From positions 1-64,000 of the forward strand of contig NZ_JALBYU010000025.1 of NCBI RefSeq assembly GCF_029963765.1: a stretch of DNA of 64,000 nucleotides, in the 5' to 3' direction. A program made the translations under genes and the position numbers. Source of the DNA: Pseudomonas sp. UYIF39. GTDB taxonomy: Bacteria > Pseudomonadota > Gammaproteobacteria > Pseudomonadales > Pseudomonadaceae. Shown one piece after another: positions 50,489-59,042 of this stretch (positions are counted from its first letter, which is position 1; the number at the start of each line of letters is the position of its first letter). The notes beneath the pieces were generated by a model, which saw only the letters and a list, made by a program, of their open reading frames with translations, was not told the DNA's origin and ran no database searches.

Positions 50489-50619
50489 GTAGCAGCTGGC
50501 GAAGCCTGCGTTCGGCTGCGCAGCAGTCGTAAAACCTGAGTTTGCGGTCTTCCTGAAACACCGCATCGTCTGATTTCACGACTGCTGCGCAGCCGAACGC
50601 AAGCTTCGCCAGCTGCTAC
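50489..50619. terminator. Long inverted repeat between convergent genes
   Basis: Arms 50489-50530 and 50578-50619 (GTAGCAGCTGGCGAAGC... and its complement) pair over 42 bases with one mismatch; the loop is 47 bases. It lies 31 bases after the BdlA-like gene and 68 before the end of the convergent MFS gene. It would act as a bidirectional terminator and belongs to a repeat family different from the REPINs. Confidence 0.8.
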
Positions 50620-50686
50620 GGATTGTGTCGTTCCTTGACTGACTAGCATTGCCCTCGAAGGGACCCTCTTTTATTGACGCTTGGCA

Positions 50687-52111
50687 TCAGCGATGAGCGA
50701 TGTTTTCCAGTGCCAGGTTGCGGGTTCTCGGACCAAAACAGCCGATGGTCAACATCACGATCAACATGCTGCTGACAATAAACGCCAACACCCCCGGCGT
50801 GCCGAAGTTTTCGAGGAAAATCCCGATCAGCAAACTGCTGAACACCGTCGACAATCGACTGAACGAATAACAGAACCCCACCGCCCGGGCACGGATGTTG
50901 GTGGGGAACAATTCGCTTTGGTAAGAGTGATAACTGAAGCTCAGCCAGGCGTTGCAGAAGGTGATCATCACCCCGCAGAAGATCAGGCCGAAGGCGCTGG
51001 TTTGCCAGGCGAACAAGGTGCCGAAGGTCATGGCACCCAAGGCCGAGCCGACAATCTGCCACTTGTTCTCGAAGCGGTTGGCGAACTTCACAAACAGTAA
51101 CGGCCCGAGTGGGTAGGCGAGGGTGATGATGAAGGCGTACATCAGGCTGTGCGTCACGCTCACGCCCTGGCCGGATAGCAGCGCCGGCAACCAATTGCCG
51201 AAGCCGAAGAAACCGATGGCCTGGAACACGTGGAACACGATCAACATCAGCGCCCGACGGCGATACGGCGGCTGCCAGATATCAGCGAAACGCCCCGTAC
51301 CCTGGACATCCACTGCCGCCAGCTCCGGCTCATCCAACGCCTTACCCTGATCCTTCACGCAGCGGGCTTCAATGCCATCAAGAATCTTGTTGGCTTCGTC
51401 GAACCGTCCATGCTGTGCCAACCAACGCGGTGACTCCGGCAAGCGCGATCGCAGCCACCAGATGAACAGCGCAAACACCGCGCTCGCCAACACCACCCAA
51501 CGCCAGCCGGACACACCGAACGGCGCTTGTGGCACCAGCCACCACGACATCAACGCCACCGCCGGCACCGACAGAAACTGCACGAAAAACGCGAAGGCAA
51601 ATGCCGAGCTGCGCATGCGTTTGGGCACCAGCTCTGAGAGGTAGGCGTCGATGGTCACCAGTTCGATGCCCAGCCCGATACCCACCAGAAAGCGCATGCA
51701 GATGATGCCGATGGCTGAACTCTGAACGCCCATCGCCACCGTCGCGACGGTGTACCAGATCAACGCGAAGGTGAAGATCGCACGTCGACCGAAGCGGTCG
51801 GCCAACGGGCTCAACAGACTCGCGCCAAGGAACAACCCGAGGAACGTCGCCGAGGCGAAGGCGGCCTGATCGGAGAAGCCGAACACGCCTTGGCTGCCGG
51901 TGGCGAAGATGCCGTCGCGAATCAGGCCGGGGCTGATGTAGGCCGTCTGGAACAAGTCGTAGAGTTCGAAAAAACCACCGATCGAGAGCAGCGCCACCAA
52001 TCGCCAGATCGTGGAGACGGCGGGGAGTCGGTCGATGCGGGCGGAAACTTGCGCGGCCCGGACGGGGTCGATTCCGTCAGGTTGAGCAAAGGCGGGGGAG
52101 TGAGCAGTCAT
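50687..52111 (-). CDS. MFS transporter, sugar/aromatic acid porter type
   Basis: A 474-residue transporter with about twelve membrane segments. The start MTAHSPAFAQPDGIDPVRA is used; TTG four codons earlier is less likely. Motif A-like SPLADRFGRRAIFTFAL between TM2 and TM3, MRFLVGIGLGIELVTIDAYLSELVPKRMRSS and SRLPESPRWLAQHGRFDEA are typical of the sugar porter/SV2/NiaP group. Substrate unknown. It stands alone; a GST gene lies upstream on the same strand. Confidence 0.9.
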   Translation of the reverse strand: MTAHSPAFAQPDGIDPVRAAQVSARIDRLPAVSTIWRLVALLSIGGFFELYDLFQTAYISPGLIRDGIFATGSQGVFGFSDQAAFASATFLGLFLGASLLSPLADRFGRRAIFTFALIWYTVATVAMGVQSSAIGIICMRFLVGIGLGIELVTIDAYLSELVPKRMRSSAFAFAFFVQFLSVPAVALMSWWLVPQAPFGVSGWRWVVLASAVFALFIWWLRSRLPESPRWLAQHGRFDEANKILDGIEARCVKDQGKALDEPELAAVDVQGTGRFADIWQPPYRRRALMLIVFHVFQAIGFFGFGNWLPALLSGQGVSVTHSLMYAFIITLAYPLGPLLFVKFANRFENKWQIVGSALGAMTFGTLFAWQTSAFGLIFCGVMITFCNAWLSFSYHSYQSELFPTNIRARAVGFCYSFSRLSTVFSSLLIGIFLENFGTPGVLAFIVSSMLIVMLTIGCFGPRTRNLALENIAHR

Positions 52112-52254
52112 GGGCTGATCCAAATCTTATAGATGGAAAAGCTTAGCCTGCTATCGGAAATGAATGATTGTGAATCTCGGCGGCTTCGCGTCGAGATTCA
52201 CGCAGTTATTGCAATGAATGTTTACATTTTAGCGATTTGTAGCGCAGCAGCCGC

Positions 52255-52887
52255 TCAAGCCAGGCCGTTGCAGCCGTATTTGAGGAATCCAGGGCGTTGT
52301 GCCAACCGTTGGAAATATTCGTCGATGGCGGGGTAGTCGGGCCGCTCCATCGGTGTCATCAGCCAGCGGTTGACCGACAGCCCGATGACGATGTCCGCCA
52401 GCGTGAAGTGTGGCCCGGCGACATACGCTTTGGTGGCCGCGAGTTGATGCTCGAGGATGCCCATTTTCTGATTCCAGCCGTGTACACCGGCGGCAATGTG
52501 ATGCGGGTCCTGGAACTCCGGATCTTTGCGTACCAACGCCGTGAACGCATAGCTCCAGGAGGCATTGAGTTCAGTCGCTTGCCAATCCATCCACTGTTCC
52601 ACCCGAGCGCGGGCCGCGGGTTCGTGGGGTAGCAGATCGGTGTTGTGGTGTTTGCCGGCCAGATAGCGGCAGATGGTGTTGGACTCCCACAGCACGCCGG
52701 CCTCATCGATGATCACCGGCACCAGTGCGTTGGGATTGAGCCTGAGAAACTCCGGCGTATGGGTCGACGCATAACCGCCGCCCCAGTCCTCCCGTTCGTA
52801 GGCAACACCCAGTTCCTCACAGGTCCACAGGACTTTTCTGACGTTGATGGAGGAGGCTTTTCCCAGAATCTTCAGTGCATGTTCCAT
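52255..52887 (-). CDS. Glutathione S-transferase family protein
   Basis: A 210-residue GST. The thioredoxin-fold part reads ILGKASSINVRKVLWTCEELG, with Ser rather than Cys or Tyr at the expected active-site position, then NPNALVPVIIDEAGVLWESNTICRYLAGKH. The C-terminal helical domain holds FTLADIVIGLSVNRWL. It is of the theta/nu-like type common in pseudomonads. It lies about 145 bases upstream of the MFS gene, same strand. Confidence 0.9.
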   Translation of the reverse strand: MEHALKILGKASSINVRKVLWTCEELGVAYEREDWGGGYASTHTPEFLRLNPNALVPVIIDEAGVLWESNTICRYLAGKHHNTDLLPHEPAARARVEQWMDWQATELNASWSYAFTALVRKDPEFQDPHHIAAGVHGWNQKMGILEHQLAATKAYVAGPHFTLADIVIGLSVNRWLMTPMERPDYPAIDEYFQRLAQRPGFLKYGCNGLA

Positions 52888-52943
52888 TGAGCTACTCCGT
52901 TAGCGATTTGACGCTTCAGGAATCTAACAGACATTCAGCGTTT

Positions 52944-53242
52944 TCAAACCGGATCCGGCAGCGCCGAAGTTGGCAAACCAAACGTGCGATCAAACAGCCA
53001 GTTGAAGGCGAAGGTGTAGCATGGGATGAAAATGATCAGCGCCGCGTCCAGCAGGAAGGCTTGCACCAGGCTGATGTTCATCCACCAGGCGATCAACGGG
53101 ATGAGGAACACTATCAAGGTTAGTTGAAAACCCACGGCATGGGCGATGCGCCGTTTAACGGTGCGGATTCGCGAAGGCTGACGACTTTCCCAGCGCTCGA
53201 ACAGCGTGGTGTAGATGAAACTCCAGGTCACCGCGAGGGTCG
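52944..53242 (-). pseudogene. PACE-family efflux protein, 5' half deleted
   Basis: The remaining frame (ATG at 53231) encodes TWSFIYTTLFERWESRQPSR...RRIAHAVGFQLTLIVFLIPLIAWWMN...YTFAFNWLFDRTFGLP. This is the end of the first and all of the second transmembrane pair of a PACE (AceI-like) multidrug efflux protein. A full PACE protein has about 145 residues and four membrane segments; the first 45 or so, with TM1 and most of TM2, are absent. Similarity ends near 53242, exactly where a LysR fragment begins on the other strand. No promoter or start region survives. Confidence 0.75.
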
Positions 53243-53607
53243 GTTATCCACTGTTCGACCGCAGTCATCGCGAGCCGGTGCCGACGGCGATGGCCAGCGC
53301 ATTGGTGCCTCACGCGCGATTGATCGCCGAGCAGCTCAAACAGCTGCAAGTGCATGCGGTCGAGTTGTCGCAGGGGCTGGAAAGCAAGTTGTCGATCGGG
53401 GTCGTGGCGGACATCGACAAGGGCCGCGTGATGATGGCGATCAAGGTCATCGCCAAGCGTCATCCGCTATTCGACATCGAAATGCTCAGTGCGCCGCAGG
53501 ATGACGTGTTGGCGCTGCTGCACAGCGGCCGGGTGGCATTCGCTCTCATGAAAAACCAGAGCGAATACCAACCTGATTTAAGGCTGCAGGGTTCCCCTGC
53601 AACATAG
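53240..53607 (+). pseudogene. LysR-type regulator, both ends deleted
   Basis: In the frame ending at 53607 the translation GYPLFDRSHREPVPTAMASALVPHARLIAEQ...GLESKLSIGVVADIDKGRVMMAIKVIAKRHPLFDIEML is the linker helix and first part of the effector domain of a LysR regulator. The helix-turn-helix (about 45 residues) is missing on the left, and after NQSEYQPDL the similarity stops and a short unrelated tail leads to a stop. An apparent ATG at 53215 lies in the PACE remnant. Only about 120 of 300 residues remain, so it cannot work as a regulator. Confidence 0.75.
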
Positions 53608-53622
53608 AATCTCCCACACGGA

Positions 53623-54654
53623 TCAGGTGCTTTCGCGCACCTTCAGCTCAAACCCCATGTCCTGCACCGGTTTGGCCACTGTGTTGCCAGCCATCAACGT
53701 CAACATCTGCTCCGCCGCGCGGCGGCCAATCGCCTCGCGCGGGGTGCTGATGCTGCTCAGGCGCGGGACCATGTGAGCCGAGGCCGGCAGGTCGTTGAAG
53801 CCGAGGATCGCCACTTGTTCGGGGATCTTGATCCCGCTGCGCATGGCTTCGAGCAGTGCGCCCTGGGCCAGGTCGTCGTTGCCGAAGAAGATCGCGTCAA
53901 CATCGGGATGAGTGGCGAGCAGTTGCAGGAACAACTCGCCGCCCAAGCCAACTGAGGAAGAGCGAGGCGTCAGCACTTCCAGGTCCGGGTCATACAAACC
54001 GGCCTTTTGCAGGGCTTTGCGGAAACCTTCGCCGCGCAGCAACGTGCGTTGATCCAGTTGCGCGCCGATGTAGGCCAGACGCTTACGACCGCGAGACAGC
54101 AAATGTTCGGCCGCTGTCTCGCCGGCGGCAAGTTGCGAAAAGCCCACGCAATTGAGCCCGGCTGCGCTGTCCAGTTCCATCATGTACACGCACGGAATGT
54201 TGCTGGTCTCGATCATCCGGCGCGAACTTTCGGTGCGGTCGAAACCGGTCAGCAGCAAACCGCGAGGCTGATACGCCATGTAGTTGCGCAGCAGGTTTTC
54301 TTCTTCATCGCGTGAGTAATGGAAGTTCCCGATCAGCACCTCAAAGCCTTTGGGGCGCAAAACCTGATGAATGGCTTCCAGCGTGTCGATGAACAATAAG
54401 TTGGACAGTGACGGCACCAATACCACCACCGAATGGCTCTGGGCCGAGGCTAACGCGCGGGCGGCAGGGTTGACCACGTAGTTGAGTTCAAGCGCCGCTT
54501 TCTGCACTTTTTCCACCAGTTCGGTGGCCACCGTGCTGACCCCGCGCAGGGCGCGAGAGGCGGTGATCGGGCTGACACCGGCCAGGCGAGCGACTTCGTT
54601 CAAAGTGGGGCGGCCAGTGGTGCGCGTATTTTTATCGTTTTTAGGGGAGATCAT
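53623..54654 (-). CDS. gntR: LacI-family repressor of gluconate genes
   Basis: A 343-residue regulator. The LacI helix-turn-helix PTLNEVARLAGVSPITASRALRG is at about 15-37 with hinge NPAARALAS, and the periplasmic-binding-like domain follows (SVVVLVPSLSNLLF; GLLLTGFDR; AIFFGNDDLAQGALLEA). It should bind gluconate or 6-phosphogluconate and repress gntK and gntP. It is divergent from gntK. One operator lies 34 bases upstream of its own start, suggesting autoregulation. The exact start is uncertain because no good ribosome binding site is visible. Confidence 0.92.
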   Translation of the reverse strand: MISPKNDKNTRTTGRPTLNEVARLAGVSPITASRALRGVSTVATELVEKVQKAALELNYVVNPAARALASAQSHSVVVLVPSLSNLLFIDTLEAIHQVLRPKGFEVLIGNFHYSRDEEENLLRNYMAYQPRGLLLTGFDRTESSRRMIETSNIPCVYMMELDSAAGLNCVGFSQLAAGETAAEHLLSRGRKRLAYIGAQLDQRTLLRGEGFRKALQKAGLYDPDLEVLTPRSSSVGLGGELFLQLLATHPDVDAIFFGNDDLAQGALLEAMRSGIKIPEQVAILGFNDLPASAHMVPRLSSISTPREAIGRRAAEQMLTLMAGNTVAKPVQDMGFELKVREST

Positions 54655-54687
54655 CAGACGGCTTGCCAAACAAAATTCGAGGCACTA

Positions 54688-54701
54688 AGGTAGCGCTGTC
54701 T
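54688..54701. promoter_or_regulatory. GntR operator 1 (gntR promoter)
   Basis: AGGTAGCGCTGTCT, containing the AGCGCT core palindrome, 34 bases upstream of gntR. Identical over 14 bases to the site at 54839, which lies in front of gntK. Confidence 0.75.
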
Positions 54702-54838
54702 CGACGCAGCTGCAAATGCGTGAGCGGGGTTTGCCTGATCCCCGTTTTTTGGCGTTGGGAACGAACATGCTGCAACCCACAAAAATGACAAGAAGGCGTC
54801 GGCAACTTCTGCTTTTGTTCTAGTGTCATAACTGGCAA

Positions 54839-54852
54839 AGGTAGCGCTGTCT
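54839..54852. promoter_or_regulatory. GntR operator 2 (gntK promoter)
   Basis: AGGTAGCGCTGTCT, identical to operator 1, only 18 bases upstream of the gntK start codon. Binding here would cover the transcription or translation start of gntK. Confidence 0.78.
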
Positions 54853-54869
54853 GCGCGCTGAGGTGTTAC

Positions 54870-55403
54870 ATGAATCATCCCATCACCGCCTTGGTCATCA
54901 TGGGCGTTGCCGGTTGCGGCAAGACTTGCGTCAGCGAGGCCTTGTGCCAACTCAGCGGCGCGACCGCCATTGAAGGCGACACTTTCCACCCTGCCGCCAA
55001 TATCGAAAAGATGAGCGCGGGTATCCCCCTGAACGACGACGACCGTGCCGGCTGGCTCGACAGCCTGTGCGATGAATTGCGCCGCATCGACGCCAAGGGC
55101 GAACGCCCGGTGCTGACCTGCTCGGCCCTCAAACACATTTACCGCGAACGTCTGCGTAGCGCCTTGCCGGGCCTGGGCTTCGTGTTCCTAGAGCTGACCC
55201 CTGAAGTTGCCGCCGATCGTGTCTCCCATCGGCCGGGCCACTTCATGCCGTCAACATTGATCGACAGCCAGTTCGCCACCCTTGAATCACCCGTTGGCGA
55301 GCCCCTGACCCTGGCTCTGGACGCTTCGAACCACAGCGTCGAGCAATTGGCGAAGCAAGCTCATGTCTGGTGGCAGGCGCATGGCCTGAAACACGCCGTA
55401 TGA
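54870..55403 (+). CDS. gntK: Gluconokinase
   Basis: A 177-residue cytosolic kinase making 6-phosphogluconate from gluconate. The P-loop is VMGVAGCGKTCVSEAL; EGDTFHPAANIEKMSAGIPLNDDDRAGWL is the GntK substrate signature, and CSALKHIYRERLR follows. Full length. It feeds the Entner-Doudoroff genes encoded earlier in the window. gntP follows after 82 bases that carry another operator, so the transporter may have its own promoter. Confidence 0.96.
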   Translation: MNHPITALVIMGVAGCGKTCVSEALCQLSGATAIEGDTFHPAANIEKMSAGIPLNDDDRAGWLDSLCDELRRIDAKGERPVLTCSALKHIYRERLRSALPGLGFVFLELTPEVAADRVSHRPGHFMPSTLIDSQFATLESPVGEPLTLALDASNHSVEQLAKQAHVWWQAHGLKHAV

Positions 55404-55416
55404 GTTTTGCCAGAAG

Positions 55417-55430
55417 AGATAGCGCTGTCC
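55417..55430. promoter_or_regulatory. GntR operator 3 (gntP promoter)
   Basis: AGATAGCGCTGTCC differs from operators 1 and 2 at two positions and keeps TAGCGCTGTC. It lies 14 bases after the gntK stop codon and 56 before the gntP start. Confidence 0.72.
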
Positions 55431-55455
55431 TATTGGCTTGCGAATTACCCGCTTT

Positions 55456-55470
55456 AATAACAACAACAAC
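55456..55470 (+). promoter_or_regulatory. Hfq/Crc-type A-rich motif before gntP
   Basis: AATAACAACAACAAC, three overlapping AANAANAA matches, directly followed by the CAGGAG Shine-Dalgarno of gntP (start 55486). The clearest such motif in the window. Confidence 0.7.
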
Positions 55471-55485
55471 CAGGAGACACCCCTA

Positions 55486-56838
55486 ATGTTTGGCATGTCC
55501 CACGAGACGTTCCTGCTGCTCGATGCAGTGGTCACGGTGATCGGGCTTATCGTCCTGATTACCAAGTTCAAGCTTCACCCGTTCATTGCCCTGATTATCG
55601 CCGCTGCCTTTCTCGGGCTGACCTCCGGCATGCCGATCGGCACCATCATCAAGGCGTTCCAGGACGGCTTCGGTGGGGTGCTTGGTTTCGTCGGGATCAT
55701 CCTCGCGCTGGGCACCATGCTCGGCAAAATGATGGCCGAGTCGGGCGGGGCGGATCAGATTGCCCAAACCCTGATTCGCGCGTTCGGCAAGGACAAGGTG
55801 CAGTGGGCGATGATGTTTGCGGCCTTCCTGGTCGGCATTCCGCTGTTTTTCGAAATCGGCTTCGTGCTGCTGATCCCACTGGTGTTCATCGTGGCCCGGC
55901 GTACCGGCGTGTCGATCATCAAGATCGGTATCCCGCTGCTGGCCGGTCTGTCCGCCGTGCACGGTCTGGTTCCGCCGCACCCGGGTCCGTTGCTGGCCAT
56001 CGGCGTGTTCGGTGCCGACATTGGTAAAACCATTCTCTACGGCCTGATCGTTGCGCTGCCGACGGCCATCATCGCCGGCCCGATCTACGGCACGTTCATT
56101 TCCAAGTACATCCCGGGTCATCCTAACCAGGAACTGGTCGATCAACTGGCGCGCGAGCCGGAGGCGGCTGAGCTGCCGAGCTTCAGCATCACCCTTATCA
56201 CCGTGCTGCTGCCGGTGTTCCTGATGTTGCTCAAGACCTTTGCCGACGTGGTGCTGCCGGAAGGCAATTTCTTCCGCTCGTTCATGGACCTGATCGGTCA
56301 CCCGATTTCGGCGCTGCTGCTGGCGTTGCTGCTGTCGCTGTACACCTTCGGGCACCGTCAGGGCATGGGCTCCAGCAAAATCCTCAAGTTGCTCGACGCC
56401 AGCCTCGCGCCGACCGCCGCGATCATTCTGATCATCGGTGCCGGTGGTGGCTTCAAGCAGATGCTGGTGACCAGCGGCGTGGGCGACGTGATCGGCCACA
56501 TGGCGGTGAACGCACAGATCTCGCCGATCCTGCTGGCCTGGCTGGTAGCAGCGGTGATTCGTATCGCGACCGGCTCTGCAACCGTGGCCACCATTACCGG
56601 CGCGGGAATCGTGGTGCCGGTGGTGGGGATGATTCCAGGTGTGAACCGTGAGCTGTTGGTGCTGGCGACTGGTGCCGGTTCGTTGATCCTGTCGCATGTC
56701 AACGACGCGGGTTTCTGGCTGGTGAAGCAGTACTTCAACATGACCGTGGCGGAAACCTTCAAGACCTGGACGGCGATGGAGACCATCCTGTCCATCGTGG
56801 CGCTGGGCTTTATCCTGCTGTTGTCGATGTTCGTCTAA
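55486..56838 (+). CDS. gntP: Gluconate:H+ symporter (GntP family)
   Basis: A 450-residue permease with about twelve membrane segments. Starts MFGMSHETFLLLDAV; CAGGAG is upstream. GntP-family motifs include GKMMAESGGADQIAQTLIRAFG, GIPLFFEIGFVLLIPLVF, HGLVPPHPGPLLAIGVFGADIG and ATGSATVATITGAGIV. It imports gluconate formed in the periplasm by glucose dehydrogenase. Also called gntT or gntU in some pseudomonads. Controlled by GntR (operator at 55417) and probably by catabolite repression. Confidence 0.94.
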   Translation: MFGMSHETFLLLDAVVTVIGLIVLITKFKLHPFIALIIAAAFLGLTSGMPIGTIIKAFQDGFGGVLGFVGIILALGTMLGKMMAESGGADQIAQTLIRAFGKDKVQWAMMFAAFLVGIPLFFEIGFVLLIPLVFIVARRTGVSIIKIGIPLLAGLSAVHGLVPPHPGPLLAIGVFGADIGKTILYGLIVALPTAIIAGPIYGTFISKYIPGHPNQELVDQLAREPEAAELPSFSITLITVLLPVFLMLLKTFADVVLPEGNFFRSFMDLIGHPISALLLALLLSLYTFGHRQGMGSSKILKLLDASLAPTAAIILIIGAGGGFKQMLVTSGVGDVIGHMAVNAQISPILLAWLVAAVIRIATGSATVATITGAGIVVPVVGMIPGVNRELLVLATGAGSLILSHVNDAGFWLVKQYFNMTVAETFKTWTAMETILSIVALGFILLLSMFV

Positions 56839-56855
56839 GCACACCGTAAAACAAC

Positions 56856-56945
56856 TGTGGGAGCGAGCTTGCTCGCGATGAGGGCTTAACATTCAATGCA
56901 AATGTTGAATGTAAGTCCGCTATCGCGAGCAAGCTCGCTCCCACA
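56856..56945. repeat. REPIN downstream of gntP
   Basis: TGTGGGAGCGAGCTTGCTCG at 56856-56880 and inverted copy at 56919-56945; the loop contains ATTCAATGCAAATGTTGAAT, itself a small inverted repeat. It lies between the convergent gntP and aminotransferase genes. Confidence 0.9.
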
Positions 56946-56955
56946 TTTATTTGTG

Positions 56956-58173
56956 TCAGGCGTTGGCTTTCTGAACCAACCCATCCGCCCGAAACATCCC
57001 GCGAATCCCGCGTACTGCCTGACGAATCCGGTCCTGGTTTTCGATCAGCGCGAAGCGCACGTGATCATCCCCATACTCCCCAAATCCTACGCCCGGCGAG
57101 ACGCAAACCTTGGCTTCGGCCAGCAGTTTCTTGGCGAACTCCAGCGAGCCCAAGTGCGCATATGCCTCGGGAATCTTCGCCCAGACATACATCGATGCTT
57201 TCGGATTCTCGACCATCCAGCCCAGTTCATGCAGGCCTTTGACCAGCACGTTGCGACGCTGCCGATACTGCTCGGCGATGTCCTTGACGCACTGCTGATC
57301 ACCTTCCAGCGCCGCAATGGCCGCGACTTGCAGCGGGGTGAACGTGCCGTAGTCGTGATAACTCTTGATCCGCGCCAGGGCGTTGACCAGCTCGGCGTTG
57401 CCGACCATGAAACCGATGCGCCAGCCCGCCATGTTGTAGCTCTTGGACAGGGTGAAAAACTCTACCGCAATGTCCTTGGCGCCCGGCACTTGCATGATCG
57501 ACGGGGCTTTCCAACCGTCGTAGACGATGTCGGCGTAAGCCAGGTCATGCACCACTAAAACGTCGTACTGCTTGGCGAGGGCGATTACCCGCTCGAAGAA
57601 ATCCAGTTCCACGCACTGGGCGGTGGGGTTGGACGGGAAGCCGAGAATCATCATTTTCGGTTTCGGAATCGAGCCGCGAATGGCGCTTTCCAGTTCGGCG
57701 AAGAAGTCCACGCCCGGAATCAGCGGCACCGAACGCACCTGGGCGCCGGCAATCACGGCACCGTAGATGTGAATCGGATAGCTCGGGTTCGGCACCAGAA
57801 CGGTATCGCCCTGATCGAGGGTGGCCAGCATCAAATGCGCCAGGCCTTCCTTGGAACCGATGGTGACGATGGCTTCGCTTTCCGGGTCGATGTCGACCTC
57901 GTAGCGATCCTTGTACCAATTGGAAATCGCCCGGCGCAGACGCGGAATGCCCTTGGACGTCGAATAACCGTGAGTGTCTTCGCGCTGGGCGACGGTGACG
58001 AGTTTTTCGACGATGTGCGGCGGGGTAGGGCCATCAGGGTTGCCCATGCTGAAATCGATGATGTCTTCGCCACGACGACGGGCGGCCATCTTCAGCTCGG
58101 CTGTGATGTTGAATACGTAAGGGGGGAGTCGATCTATGCGCGCAAAGCGGCGCGGCGAACCTGGGTTAGCCAT
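56956..58173 (-). CDS. alaC: PLP-dependent aminotransferase, AlaC type (glutamate-pyruvate)
   Basis: A 405-residue class I/II aminotransferase. RIDRLPPYVFNITAELKMAARRRGEDIIDFSMGNPDGPTP at the start is strongly characteristic of AlaC (YfdZ). NPSYPIHIYGAVIAG, LGFPSNPTAQCVELDFFER and the Schiff-base Lys in FTLSKSYNMAGWRIGF are complete. It interconverts alanine and pyruvate with glutamate. It stands alone on the minus strand, divergent from a LysE-family exporter. The symbol is by family resemblance. Confidence 0.88.
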   Translation of the reverse strand: MANPGSPRRFARIDRLPPYVFNITAELKMAARRRGEDIIDFSMGNPDGPTPPHIVEKLVTVAQREDTHGYSTSKGIPRLRRAISNWYKDRYEVDIDPESEAIVTIGSKEGLAHLMLATLDQGDTVLVPNPSYPIHIYGAVIAGAQVRSVPLIPGVDFFAELESAIRGSIPKPKMMILGFPSNPTAQCVELDFFERVIALAKQYDVLVVHDLAYADIVYDGWKAPSIMQVPGAKDIAVEFFTLSKSYNMAGWRIGFMVGNAELVNALARIKSYHDYGTFTPLQVAAIAALEGDQQCVKDIAEQYRQRRNVLVKGLHELGWMVENPKASMYVWAKIPEAYAHLGSLEFAKKLLAEAKVCVSPGVGFGEYGDDHVRFALIENQDRIRQAVRGIRGMFRADGLVQKANA

Positions 58174-58312
58174 TGTTGCCTCGGATAACGTGAGCGCCCG
58201 GAACCGTCCGAGCGACGCTGGTCACTGCGGTGACCTGTGGCGGAATGTAAGGGCTGATGTGGCAAACTGTCCAGCGACTATGTAAACAAATTTGTCCGAA
58301 GGAAATCGGTTG

Positions 58313-58975
58313 ATGGAATTTACCAGTGGCTTCTTGCTGAGCCTTTCGCTGTGCCTGGACATCGGCGTGGCCAACATCGCGATGATCACGCTGGCGATGC
58401 AACGCGGCTATTTTCAAGGCTTTGCGCTGGGTTTGGGCACCTGCGTCGGCGACCTGATCTACGCCGTGCTGGCCCTGGCCGGGATGACCGTTTTGCTGCA
58501 ATACGAAACCGTGCGCTGGGTGCTGTGGATTGGAGGTTCGGCGCTGTTGTTGTACTTCGCGGCGAAGATGATCTATTCGGCGATTCACCATGAGGCGGTG
58601 CTGGCGCAGGCCGAAGATGTGGGACAGAACTCCCATCGGCGCGAGTTTTTCCGTGGGATCTTCCTCGCCATGTCGTCTCCCAGCGCCATTCTCTGGTTCG
58701 CGGCGGTGGGCGGCACATTGATTGCTCGTTCCGGTGGCGGTGGCGCCCTCAGTTCGGCGCTGTTTCTTGGCGGATTTCTGTGCGCCGGGGTGCTCTGGTG
58801 CGTCGCTTTGTGCTTCGCCGCGAGTCACGGTGGCAAGTTGCTGGGCGACAAACTGCTGCGTTACTCCTATATGGCATCGGCGGCGATCTTCTGCTATTTC
58901 GCAGTCTACGTGATCCTATCGGGGTATAACGAGTTCGTTGGCGCAGGTGCCGCCGAGCAGTTGCACGCACTGTAA
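58313..58975 (+). CDS. LysE/RhtB-family amino acid exporter
   Basis: A 220-residue inner membrane protein with about six membrane segments; the start MEFTSGFLLSLSLCLDIG has AAGGAAA upstream. The N-terminal LCLDIGVANIAMITLAMQRGYFQGFALGLGTCVGDLIY follows the LysE pattern (PGP region altered to DIG), and NSHRREFFRGIFLAMSSPSAILWFAAVGG follows mid-protein. It likely exports an amino acid or similar solute; being divergent from alaC, alanine-related export is possible but unproven. Confidence 0.88.
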   Translation: MEFTSGFLLSLSLCLDIGVANIAMITLAMQRGYFQGFALGLGTCVGDLIYAVLALAGMTVLLQYETVRWVLWIGGSALLLYFAAKMIYSAIHHEAVLAQAEDVGQNSHRREFFRGIFLAMSSPSAILWFAAVGGTLIARSGGGGALSSALFLGGFLCAGVLWCVALCFAASHGGKLLGDKLLRYSYMASAAIFCYFAVYVILSGYNEFVGAGAAEQLHAL

Positions 58976-59042
58976 CTGGGCGAATCGGGTTTGGGTTCTA
59001 TACTCCAAGCCGAACCCACTTTTTTGTTCCAGGAGTTGAGTC

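Noticed and set aside
53124..53504. A 126-codon plus-strand frame across the PACE/LysR junction
   Set aside because: Out of frame with the LysR remnant; its translation is low-complexity and continues antisense through the PACE remnant.
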